Shown: positions 44,973 to 60,056 of the stretch, piece by piece
Layout of the letters: each line of letters opens with the position of its first letter
How positions within the stretch are numbered: the stretch's first letter is position 1
NCBI RefSeq assembly: GCF_902498065.1
Contig: NZ_CABVIR010000002.1
Coordinates: forward strand, 124,001 to 188,000
Reading direction: 5' to 3'
DNA: 64,000 bases
Origin: Pseudomonas fluorescens
Lineage (GTDB): Bacteria > Pseudomonadota > Gammaproteobacteria > Pseudomonadales > Pseudomonadaceae
The notes under the pieces: model-generated
Database searches by the model: none
Told to the model about the DNA's origin: nothing
The model's input: only the letters and a program-made list of their open reading frames with translations
Made by a program: the position numbers and the translations under genes

Positions 44973-44993
44973 ATGACATAACGCAGGATCACT

Positions 44994-47900
44994 ATGCCGG
45001 CTTCATTCGTTCACCTACGCCTGCACACTGAATACTCCCTGGTCGACGGTCTGGTGCGGATCAAACCGCTGGTCAAGACCCTGGTCGGCATGAACATGCC
45101 TGCCGTAGCGGTCACTGACCAGAACAACATGTGTTCCCTGGTCAAATTCTATAAAGCTTCGATGGGCGCAGGCATCAAGCCGATCTGCGGCGCCGACCTG
45201 TGGCTGTCGAACAAGGACCCGGACAACGCCCTGAGCCGGATCAGCCTGCTGGCAATGAACGCTGTTGGCTATCGCAACCTGACCGAACTGATTTCCCGTG
45301 GCTTCATCGACGGCCAACGCAATGGTTCGGTGATCATCGAGCGCGAATGGGTGGCCGAGGCCAGCGAAGGCTTGATCATGCTGTCGGCGGCGAAAGAAGG
45401 CGAGATCGGCCTGGCCATGCTCAGCGGCAATCCGGCGGAAGCGGAAAAACTGGCGCGCGAATGGATGGCGGTGTTCCCGGATCGCTTTTACCTGGAAATC
45501 CAGCGCACCAATCGTCCCAACGATGAAGAACAATTGCACGGCGCCGTGGCCCTGGCCGAGAAAATCGGTGCGCCACTGGTCGCGACCAACGATGTGCGTT
45601 TCATCAAGCAGGAAGACTTCGCTGCTCACGAAACCCGTGTTTGTATCGGCGAGGGCCGCGCCCTCGACGACCCGCGACGTTCGAAGAATTACAGCGATCA
45701 GCAATACCTCAAAAGCGCCGAGGAAATGGCTGAGCTGTTCAGCGACATTCCCGAAGCGCTGGAAAACACCGTCGAGATCGCCAAACGGTGCAACATCGAA
45801 GTGAAGCTTGGCACGCACTTCCTGCCCAACTTCCCGATTCCCGATGGCATGACCATCGACGAGTATTTCCGCAAGGTGTCCTTCGATGGCCTGGAAGAAC
45901 GGCTGTCCGTTCTGCTGCCCAAGGACACCACCGAAGACTATGAAGCCAAGCGCCAGGTCTACGTCGATCGATTGAATTTCGAGCTGGATATCATCATCCA
46001 GATGGGCTTCCCCGGTTACTTCCTGATCGTGATGGACTTTATCCAGTGGGCCAAGAGCAACGGCGTGCCGGTAGGTCCTGGCCGGGGCTCGGGTGCCGGC
46101 TCGCTGGTGGCCTATGTGCAGAAGATCACCGACCTCGACCCGCTGGAATACGACCTGCTGTTCGAACGTTTCCTCAACCCCGAACGGGTATCGATGCCCG
46201 ACTTCGACGTCGACTTCTGCATGGACGGTCGTGACCGGGTGATCGACTATGTGGCCGAGAAATACGGGCGCAACGCGGTCAGCCAGATCATCACCTTCGG
46301 TTCCATGGCCGCCAAGGCTGTGGTCCGCGACGTGGCGCGGGTGCAGGGCAAGTCCTACGGCCTGGCGGATCGTCTGTCGAAGATGATTCCGTTCGAAGTC
46401 GGCATGACCCTGGAAAAAGCTTACGAGCAGGAAGAAATCCTCCGTGACTTCATCAAGGTCGATGAAGAAGCCGCGGAAATCTGGGAGATGGCGCGCAAGC
46501 TCGAAGGCGTTGTGCGTAACGTCGGCAAGCACGCCGGTGGTGTGGTGATCGCACCGACCAAGCTGACCGACTTCTCGCCGATCTATTGCGACGAGGCCGG
46601 TGACGGCCTGGTGACCCAATTCGACAAGGACGACGTTGAAGCCGCCGGCCTGGTGAAATTCGACTTCCTCGGCCTGCGGACCCTGACGGTCATCGACTGG
46701 GCGCTGAAAACCATCAACCGCGACCGCGCCAAGGTCGATGAGCCGCCGCTGGACATTGCGTTCATCCCGCTCGATGACAAGCCCACCTACCAGCTGCTGC
46801 AAAAAGCTGAAACCACTGCGGTGTTCCAGCTCGAGTCGCGGGGCATGAAGGAGCTGATCAAAAAGCTCAAGCCCGACTGCCTGGAAGACTTGATCGCACT
46901 GGTGGCCCTGTTCCGTCCGGGCCCCCTGCAATCAGGCATGGTTGACGACTTCATCAACCGCAAGCACGGCCGCGCCGAACTCGCGTATCCGCACTCGGAC
47001 TACCAGTACGAGGGCTTGAAACCGGTTCTGGCGCCGACGTACGGCATCATCCTGTATCAGGAACAGGTGATGCAGATTGCTCAGGTCATGGCCGGTTACA
47101 CCCTCGGCGGTGCGGACATGCTGCGGCGGGCCATGGGTAAGAAAAAGCCCGAAGAAATGGCCAAGCAGCGTGGCGGTTTCATTGAAGGTTGCAAGACCAA
47201 CAATATCGAAGCCGATCTGGCCGGTAACATTTTTGACCTGGTGGAAAAATTCGCCGGTTATGGCTTCAACAAATCCCACTCCGCTGCTTACGGCCTGGTT
47301 TCGTACCAGACCGCGTGGCTGAAAACGCACTACCCGGCGCCGTTCATGGCTGCGGTACTGTCGGCGGATATGCACAACACCGACAAGGTCGTGACCTTGA
47401 TCGAAGAAATTCGCACCATGAAGCTGCGTCTCGACGCGCCGGATGTGAATACCTCTGAGTTCAAGTTCACGGTGAATGACGAAGGCCGCATCATTTACGG
47501 CCTCGGCGCGATCAAGGGTGTCGGCGAAGGGCCGGTGGAAGCGATCACCGAGGCGCGTCAGGACGGGCCGTTCAAGGATCTGTTCGATTTTTGCGCCCGT
47601 GTCGACCTCAAACGCATCAACAAGCGCACGCTGGACGGTTTGATCCGCAGCGGTGCGCTGGATCGTCTGGGGCCCTTTTTCCATGACGAACCGAAAGCCT
47701 ATCAAGCGAGCATCGACCAGAACCGCGCGGTCTTGCTGAATGCGATGGAAGGGGCGATCAAGGCCGCCGAACAAACCGCCCGTACCCACGACAGTGGCCA
47801 CGCCGACCTGTTTGGCGGCCTGTTTGTCGAGGAAGATGCCGACGTCTACGCCAATCACCGCAAGGCGAAAGAGTTGACCTTGAAGGAGCGCCTGAAAGGG

Positions 47901-48515
47901 GAGAAAGACACCCTGGGCCTGTACCTGACCGGTCATCCGATTGACGAATACGAGGGTGAAATCCGCCGTTTTGCCCGTCAGCGGATTATTGACCTGAAGC
48001 CGGCTCGCGATACACAGACCGTTGCGGGCATGATCATCGCCCTGCGTGTGATGAAGAACAAAAAGGGCGACAAAATGGGGTTCATCACCCTTGACGATCG
48101 CTCCGGGCGGATCGAAGCTTCGTTGTTCGCCGACGCGTTCCATTCGGCGCAGTCGCTGTTGCAGACCGACGCGATGGTTGTTGTCGAAGGCGAAGTCAGC
48201 AACGACGATTTCTCTGGCGGTTTGCGCCTGCGGGTCAAGCGGGTGATGAGCATGGAAGATGCGCGCACCAACCTGGCCGAAAGTCTGCGTTTGAAGCTGC
48301 AGACCAAAGATTTGAAAGGCGATCAGCTACGCTGGCTGGGTGAGCTGTTCAAGCGTCACCGCGGCGCGTGCCCGATCACCATGGAGTACACGAGCCCCGA
48401 TGCGAAGGCCTTGCTGCAGTTCGGCGAGACCTGGCGAATCGACCCGGCGGATGCGTTGATTCAAGCCCTGCGTGACCAGTTCGGGCGAGACAACGTCTTC
48501 CTCCAATACCGTTGA
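44994..48515 (+). CDS. dnaE: DNA polymerase III alpha subunit
   Basis: The 1173-residue replicative polymerase. The N-terminal PHP domain begins [16 protein letters not shown]. The polymerase active-site aspartates are in [13 protein letters not shown] (Asp403, Asp405) and [11 protein letters not shown] (Asp557). [13 protein letters not shown] (about 362-374) is the nucleotide-binding glycine loop, and [12 protein letters not shown] lies in the fingers. The C-terminal tandem helix-hairpin-helix and OB fold ([19 protein letters not shown]) contact DNA and the clamp. Length and motif spacing match E. coli DnaE (1160). Confidence 0.98.
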   Translation: MPASFVHLRLHTEYSLVDGLVRIKPLVKTLVGMNMPAVAVTDQNNMCSLVKFYKASMGAGIKPICGADLWLSNKDPDNALSRISLLAMNAVGYRNLTELISRGFIDGQRNGSVIIEREWVAEASEGLIMLSAAKEGEIGLAMLSGNPAEAEKLAREWMAVFPDRFYLEIQRTNRPNDEEQLHGAVALAEKIGAPLVATNDVRFIKQEDFAAHETRVCIGEGRALDDPRRSKNYSDQQYLKSAEEMAELFSDIPEALENTVEIAKRCNIEVKLGTHFLPNFPIPDGMTIDEYFRKVSFDGLEERLSVLLPKDTTEDYEAKRQVYVDRLNFELDIIIQMGFPGYFLIVMDFIQWAKSNGVPVGPGRGSGAGSLVAYVQKITDLDPLEYDLLFERFLNPERVSMPDFDVDFCMDGRDRVIDYVAEKYGRNAVSQIITFGSMAAKAVVRDVARVQGKSYGLADRLSKMIPFEVGMTLEKAYEQEEILRDFIKVDEEAAEIWEMARKLEGVVRNVGKHAGGVVIAPTKLTDFSPIYCDEAGDGLVTQFDKDDVEAAGLVKFDFLGLRTLTVIDWALKTINRDRAKVDEPPLDIAFIPLDDKPTYQLLQKAETTAVFQLESRGMKELIKKLKPDCLEDLIALVALFRPGPLQSGMVDDFINRKHGRAELAYPHSDYQYEGLKPVLAPTYGIILYQEQVMQIAQVMAGYTLGGADMLRRAMGKKKPEEMAKQRGGFIEGCKTNNIEADLAGNIFDLVEKFAGYGFNKSHSAAYGLVSYQTAWLKTHYPAPFMAAVLSADMHNTDKVVTLIEEIRTMKLRLDAPDVNTSEFKFTVNDEGRIIYGLGAIKGVGEGPVEAITEARQDGPFKDLFDFCARVDLKRINKRTLDGLIRSGALDRLGPFFHDEPKAYQASIDQNRAVLLNAMEGAIKAAEQTARTHDSGHADLFGGLFVEEDADVYANHRKAKELTLKERLKGEKDTLGLYLTGHPIDEYEGEIRRFARQRIIDLKPARDTQTVAGMIIALRVMKNKKGDKMGFITLDDRSGRIEASLFADAFHSAQSLLQTDAMVVVEGEVSNDDFSGGLRLRVKRVMSMEDARTNLAESLRLKLQTKDLKGDQLRWLGELFKRHRGACPITMEYTSPDAKALLQFGETWRIDPADALIQALRDQFGRDNVFLQYR

Positions 48516-48541
48516 CGGTCAGGTGCCTTCCATACGCCCTG

Positions 48542-48573
48542 ATCTCGACCTGAATTTTTAATCTCGACCTGAA
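48542..48573 (+). repeat. 13-bp direct repeat upstream of accA
   Basis: ATCTCGACCTGAA occurs exactly at 48542-48554 and again at 48561-48573, offset by 19 bases and separated by TTTTTA. It lies 83-114 bases before accA, where an activator or repressor site would be expected. It may instead be a small local duplication. Confidence 0.55.
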
Positions 48574-48655
48574 CGCGCCTCTCCCTTAAGGTAGGGCGCG
48601 AATAGACAACCGGCCGGCCCAAGCTCTCTTGGATGTCGACCCAAGACGGACGCCT

Positions 48656-49603
48656 ATGAACCCGAATTTTCTAGATTTCGAACAGCCGATCGCCGACCTG
48701 CAAGCCAAGATCGAAGAGTTGCGCTTGGTCGGTAACGACAATTCGCTGAATATCGGCGATGAGATCTCCCGCCTGCAGGACAAAAGCAGCACGCTGACCG
48801 AAGACATCTTCGGCAAGCTGACCAGCTGGCAGATCGCGCGTCTGGCGCGTCACCCGAAACGTCCCTATACCCTGGACTACATCGAACACATCTTCACCGA
48901 GTTCGACGAATTGCACGGCGACCGTCACTTCTCCGACGACGCTGCCATCGTTGGCGGCGTGGCCCGTCTGGATGACCAGCCGGTGATGATCATCGGTCAC
49001 CAGAAAGGCCGCGAAGTGCGCGAGAAGGTTCGTCGCAACTTCGGCATGCCGCGTCCGGAAGGCTACCGCAAGGCGTGCCGCCTGATGGAAATGGCCGAAC
49101 GCTTCAAGATGCCGATCCTGACCTTCATCGATACGCCGGGTGCTTACCCAGGCATCGACGCGGAAGAGCGCAACCAGAGCGAAGCGATTGCCTGGAACCT
49201 GCGTGTCATGGCTCGCCTGAAAACCCCGATCATTGCCACCGTAATCGGTGAAGGTGGTTCCGGTGGTGCACTGGCGATCGGTGTGTGCGATCAGTTGAAC
49301 ATGCTGCAGTACTCGACCTACGCGGTGATTTCTCCGGAAGGTTGCGCTTCGATTCTGTGGAAAACCGCCGAGAAAGCGCCGGATGCCGCTGAAGCCATGG
49401 GCATCACCGCCGAGCGCCTGAAAGGCCTGGGCATCGTCGACAAAGTGATCGGCGAGCCTTTGGGCGGCGCCCATCGTGATCCTGCGGCGGCCGCAGCATC
49501 GATCCGTGCCGAGCTGACCTCGCAACTGGCGATGTTGAAGAAGTTCGATAACGAAGCGCTACTCAAGCGCCGTTACGATCGACTGATGAGCTACGGTCTC
49601 TGA
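48656..49603 (+). CDS. accA: Acetyl-CoA carboxylase carboxyltransferase subunit alpha
   Basis: 315 residues from the ATG at 48656 ([15 protein letters not shown]). With AccD it forms the carboxyltransferase that makes malonyl-CoA, the first step of fatty-acid synthesis. The N-terminal coiled-coil helix, [34 protein letters not shown] and [19 protein letters not shown] (oxyanion/acetyl-CoA region) are all present. The length fits the gamma-proteobacterial protein. The leader carries a 13-bp direct repeat and a hairpin. A REPIN follows before tilS. Confidence 0.97.
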   Translation: MNPNFLDFEQPIADLQAKIEELRLVGNDNSLNIGDEISRLQDKSSTLTEDIFGKLTSWQIARLARHPKRPYTLDYIEHIFTEFDELHGDRHFSDDAAIVGGVARLDDQPVMIIGHQKGREVREKVRRNFGMPRPEGYRKACRLMEMAERFKMPILTFIDTPGAYPGIDAEERNQSEAIAWNLRVMARLKTPIIATVIGEGGSGGALAIGVCDQLNMLQYSTYAVISPEGCASILWKTAEKAPDAAEAMGITAERLKGLGIVDKVIGEPLGGAHRDPAAAAASIRAELTSQLAMLKKFDNEALLKRRYDRLMSYGL

Positions 49604-49621
49604 TCTGACCTCGCTGTACCC

Positions 49622-49713
49622 ATGTGGGAGCGAGCTTGCTCGCGATGGCGGCTGAACATTCAACAAACAGGTTGGCTGTTACACCGCTATCGCGAGCAAG
49701 CTCGCTCCCACAT
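49622..49713. repeat. REPIN: exact 25-bp inverted REP pair between accA and tilS
   Basis: ATGTGGGAGCGAGCTTGCTC onward (49622-49646) is exactly inverted at 49689-49713 with 42 bases between. It is nearly the same as the element at 13604-13693 in arm sequence and spacing, indicating recent copies of one family. It ends 24 bases before the tilS start. Confidence 0.9.
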
Positions 49714-49737
49714 TTGATTTGTGGCCAAGTGAACATT

Positions 49738-51066
49738 ATGAGTTCATCCAGCGTTGATCTACCCACCAGGCTTCTTCTGAACCTGGCTCCCTGGCTCAAT
49801 GCCACAACTTGGCGCATCGCCTTCTCCGGTGGTCTTGATTCCACGGTCCTTCTTCACCTTCTTGCCCATCTCGCAAAAACCAAGCATTTCCCCGCGCTCG
49901 AAGCCATTCACATTCATCACGGCCTTCAGTCTGCGGCGGACGCGTGGCCGGAGCATTGCCAGTCGGTCTGTGATGCGCTGGGTGTACCGCTGCAGGTGGT
50001 TCGCGTGCAGGTTCGGCCCGGTGCCAGCCTTGAGCGTGCGGCCCGGGATGCGCGTTATGAAGCGTTCACCGAGGCCACCCGGGCCAATGAACTGCTGCTG
50101 ACCGCCCAGCATCGTGATGATCAGGCCGAAACCCTGTTGTTTCGGTTACTGCGTGGGGCAGGGGTGAGAGGGTTGTCGGGGATGCCACGCCAGCGGGTAT
50201 TGGGCAAAGGGCATCTGTTGCGACCCTTGCTCGATATCACGCGAGCAGAGTTGGAGGTGTACGCGAACCAGCATTCATTGCGCTGGATCGAGGACCCTTC
50301 TAACCAGGACCGACAGTTCTCGCGCAATTACCTGCGGCATCAGGTGTTCCCCGTGCTGACCGAGCGCTGGCCTCAAGCTGTGGCGACCATGGCCCGCAGC
50401 GCCGCGCATCTTGGCGAAGCGCAGGAACTGCTCGATGATCTGGCGCAAATCGATCTGACCCATGCCAGCTCCATCAGTGAATTCGCTTGGCTGGGGGTAC
50501 CGTCCCTTGAACTTTCGAAGCTTGCCAACCTGTCCGCTGCTCGTCAGAGAAATGCGCTGAGTCATTGGCTCTCCGCACTGACTCGTTTGCCGGACAGCGA
50601 CCATTGGTCGGGTTGGGAGGATTTGCGTGATGCTGGCACGGATGCTCGTCCGGTCTGGCGCTTGGCCGATGGTGAATTGCATCGGGCGGGCGGGCGGATC
50701 TGGTGGCTGTCGGGCGCTTGGTTGCGAACGCCGCTGCCGGTGTCTGATTGGTCTGATCCCTCGCTATCGTTGAAGTTGCCGGACAACGGCGTGCTCACAC
50801 TCAGCGGTCAAACCCCCGCTGGCCCGCTGCATATCCGCTATCGTGAAGGGGGTGAGGTCATGAGTCTGCCCGAGCGTGGCCATCGTGATCTGAAGCGTTT
50901 ACTCAACGAACGCGGTGTTCCGGGCTTCGTCCGTGGCAGATTGCCGCTGCTCTACCAGGGCGAGCAATTGCTGGCGGTAGCCAACGTACGGGGCTTGAAT
51001 GGCAGTGAGCAAGACGGTTGGAATTTGCATTGGCAGCCACCGAACGAAGATCAAGGTTTGAGCTGA
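49738..51066 (+). CDS. tilS: tRNA(Ile)-lysidine synthetase TilS
   Basis: 442 residues from the ATG at 49738 (MSSSSVDLPTRLL). An open frame to 49624 runs through the REPIN and is not coding. TilS adds lysine to C34 of the AUA-reading tRNA-Ile using ATP. The PP-loop is SGGLDS (Ser30-Ser35), HIHHGLQSAADAW and TAQHRDDQAETLLFRLLRGA are the N-type ATP-pyrophosphatase blocks, and NYLRHQVFPVL follows. The C-terminal domain (RGHRDLKRLLNERGVPGF, then RGRLPLLYQGEQLLAV) binds the acceptor stem. Two-domain length is normal for gamma-proteobacteria. Confidence 0.94.
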   Translation: MSSSSVDLPTRLLLNLAPWLNATTWRIAFSGGLDSTVLLHLLAHLAKTKHFPALEAIHIHHGLQSAADAWPEHCQSVCDALGVPLQVVRVQVRPGASLERAARDARYEAFTEATRANELLLTAQHRDDQAETLLFRLLRGAGVRGLSGMPRQRVLGKGHLLRPLLDITRAELEVYANQHSLRWIEDPSNQDRQFSRNYLRHQVFPVLTERWPQAVATMARSAAHLGEAQELLDDLAQIDLTHASSISEFAWLGVPSLELSKLANLSAARQRNALSHWLSALTRLPDSDHWSGWEDLRDAGTDARPVWRLADGELHRAGGRIWWLSGAWLRTPLPVSDWSDPSLSLKLPDNGVLTLSGQTPAGPLHIRYREGGEVMSLPERGHRDLKRLLNERGVPGFVRGRLPLLYQGEQLLAVANVRGLNGSEQDGWNLHWQPPNEDQGLS

Positions 51067-53823
<2,757 letters not shown>

Positions 53824-53860
53824 TCCTCATTTCTCCGGTAAAGTACCGCACGATTTGTTG

Positions 53861-53880
53861 CTCAGGCCCTCGGGCCTGAG
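53861..53880 (+). other. Strong hairpin in the eno leader
   Basis: CTCAGGCCC (53861-53869) and GGGCCTGAG (53872-53880) pair perfectly. There is no T-run after it, so it is not a classical terminator. It lies 38 bases after the kdsA stop and 100 bases before eno and may act as an mRNA-stability or protein-binding element. Confidence 0.5.
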
Positions 53881-53928
53881 CCTTGTCGTCCGCAAGTCTG
53901 CCCGTTGCACATCACTTGCCGGCGATAA

Positions 53929-55269
<1,341 letters not shown>

Positions 55270-55305
55270 TTGCTACAAGGTAAAAAAGACACCGGATTGT
55301 GTCGG

Positions 55306-55329
55306 AAAAATCGCTACAGCGGCGTTTTT
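55306..55329 (+). terminator. Terminator candidate after eno
   Basis: An A-run and CGC (AAAAATCGC, 55306-55314) is mirrored by GGCGTTTTT (55321-55329) around a short loop. The T-run is present but the GC stem is short. A second, much stronger hairpin follows at 55352-55383. Confidence 0.5.
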
Positions 55330-55351
55330 GCCACTAATCTGATGCCTTAAG

Positions 55352-55383
55352 AGCACAAGCCTGGATATTCCAGGCTTCGTGCT
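55352..55383 (+). terminator. Second hairpin between eno and ftsB
   Basis: AGCAC-a-AGCCTGG (from 55352) pairs with CCAGGCT-tc-GTGCT (to 55383) around ATATT. It is a long, slightly bulged stem without a T-run, 59 bases before ftsB. It probably protects or terminates the eno transcript. Confidence 0.5.
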
Positions 55384-55441
55384 ATCAAAAGCTTCAAAGT
55401 TTTGGCATGGCTGTCTTTTTTCACTGGATACCTGATATTCG

Positions 55442-55720
55442 ATGCGCAGTCCCAATTGGTTGTTCCTCGTCTTGCTCTTGTTGCTGGCTGGCCTGCAATA
55501 CCGCCTGTGGGTGGGTAATGGCAGTCTGGCGCAAGTGGCCGAGCTGACTCAGCAGATCGCGGATCAACACGCTGAGAACGAAGGACTGCTTGAGCGCAAT
55601 CGGGTGATGGACGCTGAAGTCAGTGAGTTGAAAAAGGGCATGGAGACCGTTGAAGAGCGGGCTCGCCATGAATTGGGCATGGTCAAGGACGGTGAAACCC
55701 TTTACCAGTTGGCTCAATGA
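55442..55720 (+). CDS. ftsB: Cell-division protein FtsB
   Basis: 92 residues, a bitopic inner-membrane protein. The N-terminal about 22 residues form the single span (WLFLVLLLLLAGLQYRLWVG). A periplasmic coiled coil follows (about 28-75: VAELTQQIADQHAENEGLLE, VSELKKGMETVEERARHELG). FtsB, with FtsL and FtsQ, links the early divisome to FtsWI activation. The C-terminal ARHELGMVKDGETLYQL motif is characteristic. It overlaps ispD by 4 bases, the arrangement conserved in gamma-proteobacteria (eno-ftsB-ispD). Confidence 0.94.
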   Translation: MRSPNWLFLVLLLLLAGLQYRLWVGNGSLAQVAELTQQIADQHAENEGLLERNRVMDAEVSELKKGMETVEERARHELGMVKDGETLYQLAQ

Positions 55721-56424
55721 ATTCCCCGTTACCGGCCTTCTGGGCCGTGATTCCTGCCGCGGGCGTCGGTGCCCGTATGGCCGCGGACCGTCCCAAGCAA
55801 TACTTGCAACTGGGCGGGCGCACTATTCTCGAACACAGCCTTGGCTGTTTCCTTGATCATCCTGGCCTGAAGGGCTTGGTGGTCAGTCTTGCTGTTGATG
55901 ATCCTTACTGGCCGAATCTGGCGTGCGCTGGCGATTCGCGTATTCAACGCGTTGACGGCGGCGCCGAGCGTTCCGGGTCGGTGCTCAATGCTTTGTTGCA
56001 TTTGCATGCGTTGGGTGCGGACGATGAGGATTGGGTGTTGGTCCACGATGCTGCGCGGCCGAATCTGAGCCGAGAGGATCTGGACAAGTTGCTGAGCGAG
56101 TTGGCGGATGATCCTGTCGGCGGGCTGCTGGCAGTTCCTGCTCGCGATACGCTTAAGCGAGTCGACAAGCACGGTCGCGTGGTCGAAACCGTGGATCGCA
56201 GTGTGATCTGGCAGGCCTATACGCCGCAGATGTTTCGCCTTGGTGCGCTGCATCGGGCCTTGGCCGATAGCCTGGTGGCTGACGCGGTCATCACCGATGA
56301 GGCTTCGGCCATGGAGTGGGCAGGGCTGGCGCCACGCCTGATTGAGGGGCGCGCGGACAACCTGAAAGTCACTCGGCCCGAAGACCTCGAATGGTTGCGC
56401 CAGCGTTGGGCTAACCGCCGCTGA
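55717..56424 (+). CDS. ispD: 2-C-methyl-D-erythritol 4-phosphate cytidylyltransferase IspD
   Basis: 235 residues. IspD makes CDP-methylerythritol from MEP and CTP, the step after Dxr in the isoprenoid pathway. The nucleotide-binding loop is IPAAGVGARMAADRPKQYL. VLVHDAARPNLSREDL, GGLLAVPARDTLKRVD, WQAYTPQMFRLGAL and VITDEASAMEW are the family blocks. Its start lies inside ftsB. It ends against a REPIN and the convergent LysR gene. ispF, often fused or adjacent in other bacteria, is 3.2 kb further on. Confidence 0.95.
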   Translation: MNSPLPAFWAVIPAAGVGARMAADRPKQYLQLGGRTILEHSLGCFLDHPGLKGLVVSLAVDDPYWPNLACAGDSRIQRVDGGAERSGSVLNALLHLHALGADDEDWVLVHDAARPNLSREDLDKLLSELADDPVGGLLAVPARDTLKRVDKHGRVVETVDRSVIWQAYTPQMFRLGALHRALADSLVADAVITDEASAMEWAGLAPRLIEGRADNLKVTRPEDLEWLRQRWANRR

Positions 56425-56447
56425 GTGATGTGGTGGTCTGCCGCATC

Positions 56448-56548
56448 GCCATCGCCAGCAGGCTGGCTCCCACCCTTGATCTGCGTTGAACAAAAATTCT
56501 GCATCCGCTAAAGATTCCCTGTGGGAGCTCGCCTGCTAGCGATGGTGG
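56448..56548. repeat. REPIN between convergent ispD and the LysR gene
   Basis: GCCATCGCCAGCAGGCTGGC onward (from 56448) and GTGGGAGCTCGCCTGCTAGC onward (from 56521) are diverged inverted copies separated by about 48 bases. The arms carry more mismatches than the exact pairs at 13.6 and 49.6 kb, so this is an older copy. Confidence 0.75.
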
Positions 56549-56568
56549 CTTCGCAGTCGACGCAAAAC

Positions 56569-57465
56569 TCAAGTCCGGTACTCCGGCCGTTCGGCCAAAC
56601 CTTCCTTCAGATAATCCACCAACTTGCGCACCTTCGGCGACAGGTGTCGTTGTTGTGGATAAAGCGCCCACACGGCCGTATTCGGCGGTTGGTGAGCATC
56701 CAGCAGCGAAATCAGTTCGCCGCTTTTCAGGTATTCCAGCACGTAGTAATCCGGCAGCTGGCACAGCCCGACGCCTTGTAACGCCGCATCCAGCACCGCT
56801 TGCCCACTGTTGCACCGCCAGTTTCCCTGCACTCGCTGGGAAAATTCCCGCCCGTTCTGTTCAAGTTGCCAGAGATCCGAGCTGCCGATGAGGCAGTTGT
56901 GGCGGCTCAGTTCCGACAAGCTGTGTGGGCGACCATACCGTTCGAGGTAGGACGGCGATGCGCACAGATACATGCGTCGCGGTGCCAGTCGCGTTGCCAC
57001 CAGTCGCGAGTCCTGAAGGCGGCCGAGGCGGATCGCCAGGTCCAGACCTTCATGCACCAGGTCAAGTTGACGGTTGCTCAGCTCGATATCGATTCGAAGT
57101 TGCGGATAGAGCCCCATGAAGCGCGTCACCAGCGGCACGATGAAGCGTTCGCCGTAGGCCACCGCGCAGGTCATGCGCAACATGCCTTTGGGCTCGCTGG
57201 TCAGGTCGCCGACTGCTCTGAGCGCTTCTTCACGACCGTCCTGCAACCGCTGGCAATGCTGCAAAAATGTTTGCCCGGCTTCGGTCAGCGTAACTCGACG
57301 GGTGCTGCGATAAAGCAGCCGCGTCTGAAGGCGCTCTTCCAGGCGTACTATTTGGCGACTGATGTGGGAGGAAGAAACCCCGAGACGTTCCGCCGCCGCC
57401 GTAAATTGGCTGCACTCGGCCACGGCGACGAATTCGTCGATACCTTCCCAGCGGTTCTCGGACAT
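56569..57465 (-). CDS. gfnR: LysR-family regulator, GfnR-like
   Basis: 298 residues. The N-terminal winged helix-turn-helix (about 5-65) holds FVAVAECSQFTAAAERLGVS and SSHISRQIVRLEERLQTRLL. The effector-binding domain follows (about 90-290: GMLRMTCAVAYGERFIVPLV). It is divergent from adhC-fghA with 107 bases between, the classical layout for a LysR activator of its neighbour. In P. aeruginosa the LysR gene at this place (GfnR) controls glutathione-dependent formaldehyde detoxification, as I recall. The name is an inference from position and family. Confidence 0.8.
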   Translation of the reverse strand: MSENRWEGIDEFVAVAECSQFTAAAERLGVSSSHISRQIVRLEERLQTRLLYRSTRRVTLTEAGQTFLQHCQRLQDGREEALRAVGDLTSEPKGMLRMTCAVAYGERFIVPLVTRFMGLYPQLRIDIELSNRQLDLVHEGLDLAIRLGRLQDSRLVATRLAPRRMYLCASPSYLERYGRPHSLSELSRHNCLIGSSDLWQLEQNGREFSQRVQGNWRCNSGQAVLDAALQGVGLCQLPDYYVLEYLKSGELISLLDAHQPPNTAVWALYPQQRHLSPKVRKLVDYLKEGLAERPEYRT

Positions 57466-58685
<1,220 letters not shown>

Positions 58686-58693
58686 GGTCGATC

Positions 58694-59539
58694 ATGAGCC
58701 TGGAAAATATCTCCTGCCAGAAAAGCTTCGGCGGCTGGCACAAACGCTACCGGCACCGCTCTGACGTGCTGGGCTGCGACATGGTGTTTGCCGTGTACCT
58801 GCCGCCGCAAGCGGAGCAGGGCGGCAAGCTGCCGGTGCTGTACTGGTTGTCCGGCCTGACCTGTACCGACGAGAACTTCATGCAAAAGGCTGGCGCCATG
58901 CGCATGGCCGCGGAACTCGGGCTGATCATCGTTGCACCGGACACCAGCCCGCGTGGTCCCGATGTGCCGGGTGATCCGGATGGCGCCTGGGACTTCGGTC
59001 TCGGCGCCGGGTTTTATCTGAATGCCACGCAGGAACCGTGGTCGCGGCACTATCGGATGCATGACTATGTCGTGCAGGAATTACCGGCATTGGTCGAAGC
59101 CCATTTCCCGGCATCGGACAAACGCGGCATCAGCGGTCATTCCATGGGCGGTCACGGTGCGCTGGTGTGTGCGTTGCGCAATCCGGGGCGATATCAATCG
59201 GTGTCGGCGTTCTCGCCGATCAACAATCCGATGGATTGCCCATGGGGTCAGAAAGCCTTCTCTCGCTACCTGGGTGAAGACCGGTCGAAATGGCGCGAAT
59301 GGGACGCTTGCGCCCTGATCGCCGAGGCCAATGAACAGTTGCCGTTACTGGTCGATCAAGGTGATCGCGATGATTTCCTGGCCACCCAACTCAAGCCGGA
59401 AGCCTTGCAACAGGCGGCCAAACTGGCCGGTCATCCGCTGACGTTGCGCCTGCAGCCCGGCTACGATCACAGCTATTTCTTCATCGCCAGTTTCATCGAC
59501 GATCACTTGCAGCATCACGGGCGCGCTCTGGGCGCCTAA
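58694..59539 (+). CDS. fghA: S-formylglutathione hydrolase
   Basis: 281 residues of an alpha/beta-hydrolase (esterase D family). It hydrolyses S-formylglutathione to formate and glutathione, completing formaldehyde detoxification begun by AdhC. The nucleophile is Ser150 in [13 protein letters not shown]. The acid Asp lies in [12 protein letters not shown], and the histidine in [13 protein letters not shown]. The oxyanion region [13 protein letters not shown] is typical. It is co-transcribed with adhC (8-base gap). A downstream formate dehydrogenase is not in the window. Confidence 0.95.
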   Translation: MSLENISCQKSFGGWHKRYRHRSDVLGCDMVFAVYLPPQAEQGGKLPVLYWLSGLTCTDENFMQKAGAMRMAAELGLIIVAPDTSPRGPDVPGDPDGAWDFGLGAGFYLNATQEPWSRHYRMHDYVVQELPALVEAHFPASDKRGISGHSMGGHGALVCALRNPGRYQSVSAFSPINNPMDCPWGQKAFSRYLGEDRSKWREWDACALIAEANEQLPLLVDQGDRDDFLATQLKPEALQQAAKLAGHPLTLRLQPGYDHSYFFIASFIDDHLQHHGRALGA

Positions 59540-59554
59540 TGCAGGTAGAATCAC

Positions 59555-59583
59555 GCCCTGATAAAATTCGGGGCGTTTTTTTA
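59555..59583 (+). terminator. Terminator candidate between fghA and ispF
   Basis: CGCCCTGATAAAATTCGGGGCG (cut here: CGCCCtg...cGGGGCG, about 59555-59575) followed by TTTTTTT runs right up to the ispF start. The T-run is strong and the stem is about 5-6 bp. It overlaps the ispF ribosome-binding region, so ispF may be initiated from another site or depend on read-through. Confidence 0.6.
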
Positions 59584-60056
59584 TGCGTATTGGCCACGGC
59601 TATGATGTGCACCGTTTCGCTGAAGGCGATTTCATTACTCTGGGCGGCGTGCGCATTGCACACGGCTTCGGGCTGCTCGCTCATTCCGACGGTGACGTCC
59701 TGCTGCACGCCTTGAGCGATGCCTTGCTCGGCGCCGCCGCGCTGGGTGATATCGGCAAACATTTCCCAGACACCGACCCGACCTTCAAGGGCGCCGACAG
59801 CCGTGTGCTGTTGCGTCACGTCGTCGCACTCGTCCACGCCAAAGGCTGGAAAGTCGGCAACGTCGATAACACCATCGTCGCCCAGGCGCCGAAAATGGCC
59901 CCGCATATCGAATCGATGCGCGCGCTGATTGCCGCGGATCTTCAAGTTGAGTTGGATCAAGTGAACGTGAAAGCTACCACCACCGAAAAGCTTGGCTTTG
60001 TCGGTCGCGAAGAAGGTATCGCCGTGCATTCCGTTGCCTTGTTGCTGCGCGCATGA
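59583..60056 (+). CDS. ispF: 2-C-methyl-D-erythritol 2,4-cyclodiphosphate synthase IspF
   Basis: 157 residues forming a homotrimer. IspF cyclises CDP-ME-2-phosphate to MEcPP in the isoprenoid pathway. The metal ligands are Asp8 and His10 in GYDVHRF and the histidine in [32 protein letters not shown] and [19 protein letters not shown] are signatures. A short hairpin with GGGGCGTTTTTTT directly precedes it and may terminate fghA. truD overlaps its stop by 4 bases. Confidence 0.96.
   Translation: MRIGHGYDVHRFAEGDFITLGGVRIAHGFGLLAHSDGDVLLHALSDALLGAAALGDIGKHFPDTDPTFKGADSRVLLRHVVALVHAKGWKVGNVDNTIVAQAPKMAPHIESMRALIAADLQVELDQVNVKATTTEKLGFVGREEGIAVHSVALLLRA

Noticed and set aside
45015..48143. Two long minus-strand open frames (638 and 403 codons) opposite dnaE
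   Set aside because: Both are shadows of dnaE, whose active-site motifs are complete on the plus strand.
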